From Streptomyces pactum (GTDB lineage: Bacteria > Actinomycetota > Actinomycetes > Streptomycetales > Streptomycetaceae), in contig NZ_JACYXC010000001.1 of assembly GCF_016031615.1 (NCBI RefSeq), forward strand, positions 6,448,001 through 6,512,000: DNA of 64,000 nucleotides, written 5' to 3'. Position 1 is the stretch's first letter. The number at the start of each line of letters is the position of its first letter. This document shows positions 59,036-64,000 of the stretch, one piece after another. The notes beneath the pieces were generated by a model. The model did no database searches, was not told the DNA's origin, and saw nothing but the letters and a program-made list of their open reading frames with translations. The translations under genes and the position numbers were made by a program.

Positions 59036-59583
59036 GCCGGCCCCGGCCGGCGCGCCGGTGACGGCCGGCCGCCTCGGGAACGCCGGGGGTGCCGCGGCGT
59101 GCGGGCACAGGGCAGGCGCGCGGCGGTCCTCCGGCCCGCCACCGCTGCGGCCAGCCCCGCACGCCCCGTGGACCGGTGCCGGTCCGCCACCGCGCCGTCC
59201 CGGCGTACGCCCGTGGTCCCGGCCCATCGCACGTCTCGCCGTACCCGTGGCGTCGGCCCGCCGCACCGTCCCGCCGCATGCCCGTGGTCCCGGCCCGCCG
59301 CACCGGCTGCCCGTGGTGGCGGCCCCCGCCGGCCGCCCGTCTCCGGGCCCGCCCCGTACCGCCCGCCGTACCGGCCCGCCGCCGGCCGCCCCGCACCGTT
59401 CGGCGGAACCTACAGGGACCGGCCGCCGCGATTCGGATGAAGCCATGGAAATCGCCGCCGGATGACCGGTCCGGGCCCGAATCGTGGATGATTGGTCCAG
59501 GATTCGCAGCCGGATCCGATCTTCCGCATCTGAGCTGACTTCCCGCCCGCTTACCCGGCAACACCGCAGGTGAGAGAGTTAGC
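59036..59583 (+). other. Non-coding interval before guaB1 with imperfect minisatellite repeats
   Basis: The 548 bp have no gene. The centre (59196-59330) carries degenerate tandem repeats (see the repeat entry). The last 100 bp are less GC-rich (AATCGTGGATGATTGG, GATCCGATCTTCCGC) and likely contain the guaB1 promoter, with a GTGAGAGAGTTAGC leader end. Confidence 0.5.
59196..59330 (+). repeat. Imperfect tandem repeats, period about 34-37 bp
   Basis: Units start at 59196, 59232, 59266 and 59303 and share the core CCCGTGG-(T/C)-C-GGCCC-(A/G)-(T/C)-CGCA. They are imperfect and not CRISPR-like: no unique spacers, and divergence inside the units. Confidence 0.55.
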
Positions 59584-61023
59584 ATGCGTTTTCTGAACGA
59601 CTCCAGGCCGTCGTACGACCTCACGTACGACGACGTCTTCATGGTGCCGAGCCGCTCGGCCGTCGGTTCCCGGCAGGGTGTGGACCTGTCCACCCCGGAC
59701 GGGACGGGCACCACCATCCCGCTGGTCGTGGCCAACATGACCGCCATCGCCGGCCGCCGGATGGCCGAGACGGTCGCCCGCCGCGGCGGCCTGGTGGTCA
59801 TCCCGCAGGACATCCCGCTCGACGTGGTCGCCGACGTCGTCAGCTGGGTCAAGCAGCGCCACCTGGTGCTGGACACCCCGATCGTGCTCGCCCCCACCTC
59901 GACCGTGGGGGACGCGCTGGCGCTGCTGCCCAAGCGGGCGCACGGCGCCGGAGTGGTGGTCACCGACGGCCGGCCGGTGGGCGTGGTCACCGAGTCCGAC
60001 CTGACCGGCGTGGACCGCTTCACCCAGCTCTCCGAGGTCATGTCCACCGAGCTGCTGCTCCTCGACGCGGACATCGACCCGAGGGAGGCGTTCGGCAGGC
60101 TGGACGCCGCCCACCGCAGGCTCGCCCCCGCGGTGGACGCCGACGGCCGGCTGGCGGGCATCCTCACCCGCAAGGGCGCGCTCCGCGCCACCCTGTACAC
60201 CCCGGCCGTGGACGCGGCCGGCCGGCTGCGGATCGCCGCCGCGGTGGGCATCAACGGGGACGTCGCAGGGCGGGCCAAGGCGCTGCTGGAGGCGGGCGTG
60301 GACACCCTGGTGGTGGACACCGCGCACGGTCACCAGGAGTCCATGATCAGCGCGCTGAAGGCGGTGCGCGCCCTCGATCCGCAGGTGCCGGTGGTCGCCG
60401 GCAACGTGGTCGCCGCCGAGGGCGTGCGCGACCTGGTCGAGGCCGGTGCCGACATCGTCAAGGTGGGCGTGGGCCCCGGCGCCATGTGCACCACCCGGAT
60501 GATGACCGGGGTGGGCCGGCCGCAGTTCTCCGCGGTGCTGGAGTGCGCCGCCGAGGCCCGCCGGCTGGGCAAGCACGTCTGGGCGGACGGCGGCGTCCGG
60601 CACCCCCGCGACGTGGCCATGGCGCTGGCCGCCGGCGCCTCCAACGTGATGATCGGCTCCTGGTTCGCGGGCACCCACGAGTCGCCCGGGGACATGCAGC
60701 ACACCGCCGACGGGCGGCCGTACAAGGAGAGCTTCGGCATGGCCTCGGCGCGGGCGGTGCGCAACCGCACGTCCGAGGAGTCCGCGTACGACCGGGCCCG
60801 CAAGGCGCTGTTCGAGGAGGGCATCTCCACCTCGCGGATGTTCCTGGACCCGGCCCGGCCGGGCGTGGAGGACCTGATCGACTCGATCATCGCCGGGGTG
60901 CGCAGCTCCTGCACCTACGCCGGGGCCGGGTCGCTGGAGGAGTTCCACGAGCGGGCCGTGGTCGGGGTGCAGAGCGCGGCCGGCTACGCCGAGGGCAAGC
61001 CGCTGCACGCCAGCTGGACCTGA
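59584..61023 (+). CDS. guaB1: GuaB1-family IMP dehydrogenase-related protein (probable GMP reductase)
   Basis: This 479-residue TIM-barrel protein has an inserted CBS domain pair (about 100-210). The catalytic loop is GVGPGAMCTTRMMTG with the Cys near residue 302, and FLNDSRPSYDLTYDDVFMVPSRSAV is at the start. The GuaB1 subfamily of actinobacteria acts as GMP reductase rather than IMP dehydrogenase in characterised cases. A bidirectional terminator follows. Confidence 0.88.
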   Translation: MRFLNDSRPSYDLTYDDVFMVPSRSAVGSRQGVDLSTPDGTGTTIPLVVANMTAIAGRRMAETVARRGGLVVIPQDIPLDVVADVVSWVKQRHLVLDTPIVLAPTSTVGDALALLPKRAHGAGVVVTDGRPVGVVTESDLTGVDRFTQLSEVMSTELLLLDADIDPREAFGRLDAAHRRLAPAVDADGRLAGILTRKGALRATLYTPAVDAAGRLRIAAAVGINGDVAGRAKALLEAGVDTLVVDTAHGHQESMISALKAVRALDPQVPVVAGNVVAAEGVRDLVEAGADIVKVGVGPGAMCTTRMMTGVGRPQFSAVLECAAEARRLGKHVWADGGVRHPRDVAMALAAGASNVMIGSWFAGTHESPGDMQHTADGRPYKESFGMASARAVRNRTSEESAYDRARKALFEEGISTSRMFLDPARPGVEDLIDSIIAGVRSSCTYAGAGSLEEFHERAVVGVQSAAGYAEGKPLHASWT

Positions 61024-61055
61024 GCCGCCGGCCGGGGGATCCCGGCGCGGTCGCG

Positions 61056-61098
61056 CGACGGCTCCCGTTCCCCGCGACGGCGGGGACGGGAGCCGTCG
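61056..61098. terminator. Bidirectional terminator between guaB1 and the DUF2637 gene
   Basis: CGACGGCTCCCGT (61056-61068) and its complement ACGGGAGCCGTCG (61086-61098) form a 13-bp stem, with a further CCCCGC/GCGGGG pair inside. It sits between convergent genes. Confidence 0.8.
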
Positions 61099-61120
61099 GC
61101 GTGCCGGGCGCGGCGCGCGG

Positions 61121-61954
61121 TCAGCCGCGGGGCTGGGTCCCGCGCTGACGGGGCAGCGCGTGGCGCGGCGGGTCGTTGAGGGTGATCTGCCGCACCAGCT
61201 GGTGGAAGGAGATCAGCGCCGCCACCGGCGGCAGCCCGGCCACCGCGATCCCCGCCAGCGTCTTGGGCGCGTGCGCCACGCACAGCAGCACCGCGATGGC
61301 GGAGAAGAGCACCACCACCATCCAGGAGTGCGCCGCGCCGCGGTGGTGCAGCGCGGCGCGGAGCACCGACAGCGAGGCGACCAGCCACGGCCCGTAGACC
61401 AGCAGCGGCCACCAGTCGGCGAGCGACCCGGAGGTGGTGGGAGCGGCCAGGAAGCGCAGCGGCCCGTAGGAGACCATCCCGCTGAGCACGCTCAGCATGG
61501 CGACGATGAGGGCGGTGACCGCGGCGAAGACCAGACTCGCCAGCTGCAGCCAGGGCATGGTCGGCATGCGGAAGCGGACCCGGCGGCGGCGCCCCCGGCC
61601 GCGCACCGCGGCGTGCTGGGCGACCCGCGCCTCGGGGCGGAGCGTCTCCCCGGTGTACGGCAGGTCGTCGACGTGCGGATCGTCGCGCAGCGGGTCCGCC
61701 AGCAGCGGGTCACCCCGCAACGGGTCGGGCCGGCGCAACGGGTCGGCCGGGCCGGACGGCTCCTCGGCGGAGCTCTGCAGCAGCCGGGCCAGGTCGCCCT
61801 CCAGGTCCCAGCGGCCCTCCAGGGTCTCCGGGTCCGGCAGGGGCAGGCTGTGCAGGTCGTAACCGGTGGTGAAGTCCAGCCGCTCGTCCGGCCCGGGCCC
61901 CGGGCCGGAGGGGTACGACCCGTGTCCGGCATGTCCATGTGGGGGGTAGGTCAT
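61121..61954 (-). CDS. DUF2637-like membrane protein
   Basis: This 277-residue protein has a Pro/Gly/His-rich N-terminus, an acidic region with DPLRRPDPLRGDPLLADPL repeats, then about four membrane helices (LQLASLVFAAVTALIVAMLSVLSG, WWPLLVYGPWLVASLSVLRAAL, SWMVVVLFSAIAVLLCVAHA, GIAVAGLPPVAALISFHQLV). This matches the DUF2637 proteins often found on actinobacterial mobile or accessory DNA and in chromosomes; function is unknown. ATG 61954. Confidence 0.8.
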   Translation of the reverse strand: MTYPPHGHAGHGSYPSGPGPGPDERLDFTTGYDLHSLPLPDPETLEGRWDLEGDLARLLQSSAEEPSGPADPLRRPDPLRGDPLLADPLRDDPHVDDLPYTGETLRPEARVAQHAAVRGRGRRRRVRFRMPTMPWLQLASLVFAAVTALIVAMLSVLSGMVSYGPLRFLAAPTTSGSLADWWPLLVYGPWLVASLSVLRAALHHRGAAHSWMVVVLFSAIAVLLCVAHAPKTLAGIAVAGLPPVAALISFHQLVRQITLNDPPRHALPRQRGTQPRG

Positions 61955-62371
61955 GATTCACGCGCCGGTTCCGTCGCCGTACGGCGCCCGGTGACGCCGC
62001 TTCCGATGGGGTGGTGGCGGTCCTCGGGCCGCTTGCCTCTTTTCGTCGTCACGTCACACCAACGACGGCCAAAATGGTGGCGTTTCGAAGCAATCGGGTG
62101 AAATAACGTGCCGATTCGCGCAGGTGAGCGGACCGCAACGATTCTCCGGATGCCACCCCGGTGCGCAATGTTCGTACAGGTATGCGCAACAATGATGCAT
62201 TACGGGCGTGGCGGCTCGGCTCGTAGGGTCGTGCGCTGTACGTGGAGTGGCGGAGGACCGTCGGCTCGGCGGTCACCGGTGCGGCGTGTTCTCCCGCCGC
62301 TTCCGGGTGGTCCGCCGTGGGCGCCGCCGCCGAAGGACTGCCGACCGGCAGCGACGAAGGAGCCCCTGAAC
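61955..62371 (+). other. Permease upstream region with AT-richer stretch
   Basis: The 417 bp between the divergent DUF2637 gene and the permease include an AT-richer section around 62040-62210. Two copies of TGCGCAA (62162-62168 and 62183-62189) lie 21 bp apart, followed by AATGATGCATTACG. This probably holds the promoter and operators of the permease-lrp unit. No gene was recognised. Confidence 0.5.
62162..62189 (+). promoter_or_regulatory. TGCGCAA direct repeat, two helical turns apart
   Basis: TGCGCAA at 62162-62168 and 62183-62189 have a 21-bp period, so both copies face the same side of the helix. They lie upstream of a permease whose downstream neighbour encodes an Lrp/AsnC regulator, whose proteins bind phased sites. 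Operator function is inferred. Confidence 0.4.
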
Positions 62372-63856
62372 GTGTTGTTGGACCACCCCGTGGGGGCCGG
62401 CGGTGACGGCCCGGGCGCGGGCCGGGCATCGCTCGGCGCCCGGCTGATGCGGCGCAAGCCGGTGGAGCGGCTGATCGCCGAGAGCGGCCAGGGCGCCGGC
62501 GGGACCCTCCGCCGCAGCCTGGGCATGTGGCAGCTCACCATGATCAGCATCGGCGCGACCCTGGGCACCGGCATCTTCGTGGTGCTGGGCGAGGCGGTGC
62601 CCGAGGCGGGTCCGGCCGTGGTGCTCTCCTTCGTGATCGCCGGGCTGACCGCCCTGTTCTCCGCGCTGTCCTACGCCGAGCTGGCCGGCACCATCCCGGT
62701 CTCCGGCTCCTCCTACTCCTACGCGTACGCCACCCTGGGCGAGGTGGTCGCCTGGGTGTGCGGCTGGTGCCTGATCCTGGAGTACGGGGTGTCGGTGGCC
62801 GCCGTGGCGGTCGGCTGGGGGCAGTACCTCAACGAACTGCTCGACGGCACCATCGGGGTCACCATCCCCACCGCGCTCGCCGCGCCGCCGGGCGAGGACG
62901 GCGGTGTCTTCAACCTGCCGGCGCTGCTGGTGGTGCTGCTCGCCATGGCGTTCCTGCTCGGCGGTGCCAAGGAGAGCGCCCGGGCCAACACGGTCATGGT
63001 GGGCGTCAAGATCGCCGCGCTGCTGCTCTTCTGCGCCGTCGCCTTCACCGGCATCCGCGCCGGCAACTACACCCCCTTCATGCCGCTGGGCATGGCGGGC
63101 GTCAGTGCCGCCGGGGCCACCCTGTTCTTCTCGTACATCGGCTTCGACGCCGCCTCCACCGCGGGCGAGGAGGCCAAGAACCCGCAGCGCGACCTGCCGC
63201 GCGCCATCATGCTCTCGCTGTTCATCGTCACCGCGCTGTACTGCCTGGTCGCGGCCGTCGCGGTGGGGGCACTGCCGTGGCGGCGGTTCGACGGCAGCGA
63301 GGCCGCCCTCGCCGGGATCATGGAGTCGGTCACCGGACACAGCTTCTGGGCGGTGCTGCTCGCCGCCGGCGCGGTGGTCGCCATCGCCTCGGTGGTGCTG
63401 ACCGTCCTGTACGGCCAGACCCGCATCCTCTTCGCGATGTCCCGCGACGGACTGGTGCCCCCGGTGTTCTCCCGCGTCCACCCGCGCACCGGCGCACCGC
63501 GCGCCAACACCGTGATCGTCTCGCTGTTCTGCGGCGGACTGGCCGCCGCGGTGCCGCTGGGCCGGCTCGCCGAGGCCACCAGCATCGGCACCCTCTTCGC
63601 CTTCGCGCTGGTCAACGTCGCGGTGATCGTGCTGCGCCGCACCCGGCCGGAGATGCCGCGCACCTTCCGGGTGCCGCTGTCCCCGCTCTTCCCGGTCATC
63701 GGCTTCGTGCTGTGCGTGTGGATGATGAAGGGGCTGGAGCCGGTCACCTGGATCGTCTTCGGCATGTGGATGGCGGCCGGCCTTGTGCTGTACTTCGGAT
63801 ACGGCCTGCGGCGCTCCCGCCTGGCCACCGCAGAACCCGCCCCAGCAGAGAAGTGA
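62372..63856 (+). CDS. APC-superfamily amino acid permease
   Basis: This 494-residue, 12-helix permease of the cationic amino acid transporter type has the APC signature ISIGATLGTGIFVVLGEAV in helix 1, GTIPVSGSSYSYAYATLGE, SYIGFDAASTAGEEAKNPQRDLPRAI, and YGQTRILFAMSRDGLVP. GTG 62372 follows AAGGAG. The first 45 residues are a Gly-rich cytoplasmic head. It is 10 bp upstream of an Lrp/AsnC gene, which may regulate it. Confidence 0.92.
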   Translation: MLLDHPVGAGGDGPGAGRASLGARLMRRKPVERLIAESGQGAGGTLRRSLGMWQLTMISIGATLGTGIFVVLGEAVPEAGPAVVLSFVIAGLTALFSALSYAELAGTIPVSGSSYSYAYATLGEVVAWVCGWCLILEYGVSVAAVAVGWGQYLNELLDGTIGVTIPTALAAPPGEDGGVFNLPALLVVLLAMAFLLGGAKESARANTVMVGVKIAALLLFCAVAFTGIRAGNYTPFMPLGMAGVSAAGATLFFSYIGFDAASTAGEEAKNPQRDLPRAIMLSLFIVTALYCLVAAVAVGALPWRRFDGSEAALAGIMESVTGHSFWAVLLAAGAVVAIASVVLTVLYGQTRILFAMSRDGLVPPVFSRVHPRTGAPRANTVIVSLFCGGLAAAVPLGRLAEATSIGTLFAFALVNVAVIVLRRTRPEMPRTFRVPLSPLFPVIGFVLCVWMMKGLEPVTWIVFGMWMAAGLVLYFGYGLRRSRLATAEPAPAEK

Positions 63857-63866
63857 CCCCTCCGAC

Positions 63867-64000
63867 GTGCGACTGAACGAACTCGACGAACGCATCGTGC
63901 ACGCCCTCGCCGAGGATGCCCGGCGCAGCTACGCGGACATCGGGGCGGAGGTGGGCCTGTCCGCCCCGGCGGTCAAGCGCCGGGTGGACCGGCTGCGCGC
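63867..64000 (+). CDS. Lrp/AsnC-family transcriptional regulator (5' part)
   Basis: The gene runs off the right edge; 44 codons are visible, starting MRLNELDERIVHALAEDARR and including the helix-turn-helix ADIGAEVGLSAPAVKRRVDRL. This is the N-terminal domain of a leucine-responsive-type regulator. It follows the permease stop by 10 bp, so the two are probably cotranscribed. Confidence 0.88.
   Translation, partial: MRLNELDERIVHALAEDARRSYADIGAEVGLSAPAVKRRVDRLR

Noticed and set aside
59196..59330. Possible CRISPR array
   Set aside because: Units are contiguous and divergent with no spacers, and no cas genes are present.

Overview
The window is a very GC-rich actinobacterial chromosome segment. 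Gene content and order (secDF-apt-relA, hisS-rpsD-alaS, aroECKBQ, efp-nusB-bldD-pyr operon-sIHF-gmk-rpoZ-coaBC-metK-priA-fmt-rsmB-rpe-guaB1) are those of a Streptomyces or close relative. BldD with its c-di-GMP signature, the actinobacterial sIHF protein, frequent GTG/TTG starts, four-base ATGA/GTGA gene overlaps and almost no TTA codons all agree. No tRNA, rRNA, IS element, prophage or CRISPR array was seen.

Layout. 1-4640: end of secD, then secF, apt and the stringent-response gene relA. 4656-7823: a three-gene, translationally coupled cassette (soluble Ser/Thr kinase, EACC1-type membrane adaptor, caspase-like protease) only 15 bp after relA. 7795-14593: DUF349 protein, cyclophilin, MBL hydrolase, hisS, a VKOR-like membrane protein and rarA. 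14786-22677: an iron-box-controlled DUF2470 gene divergent from rpsD, two small membrane proteins, alaS, ruvX, mltG. 22677-28104: shikimate genes and a P-loop protein. 28367-31224: M24 peptidase, efp, nusB, and bldD on the opposite strand. 31385-41711: pyrR-pyrB-pyrC-(membrane gene)-carA-carB-pyrD-pyrF with a PyrR-binding leader. 41916-52596: sIHF, gmk, rpoZ, coaBC, metK, priA, a small regulator, fmt, rsmB. 52600-57025: a minus-strand accessory stretch (broken secreted peptidoglycan-binding gene, two small membrane proteins, MMPL transporter). 57231-64000: rpe, a SorC-type regulator, guaB1, a DUF2637 protein, an amino-acid permease and the start of an Lrp/AsnC regulator.

The most interesting element is the kinase-EACC1-caspase cassette. 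Its parts match a computationally predicted class of effector/conflict systems, but with a dedicated kinase, a position directly behind relA, and the only two in-frame TTA (bldA) codons I found in the window: one in the kinase, one in the caspase. This suggests a programmed-death or defence module tied to starvation and developmental state; the role is inferred, not shown.

A second theme is apparent frameshifts in homopolymer or low-complexity tracts (relA N-terminus, rarA, mltG, priA, and a multiply broken peptidoglycan-binding gene). Together they look more like indel errors in the sequence than like independent gene decay, although real pseudogenes are possible for the non-essential ones.
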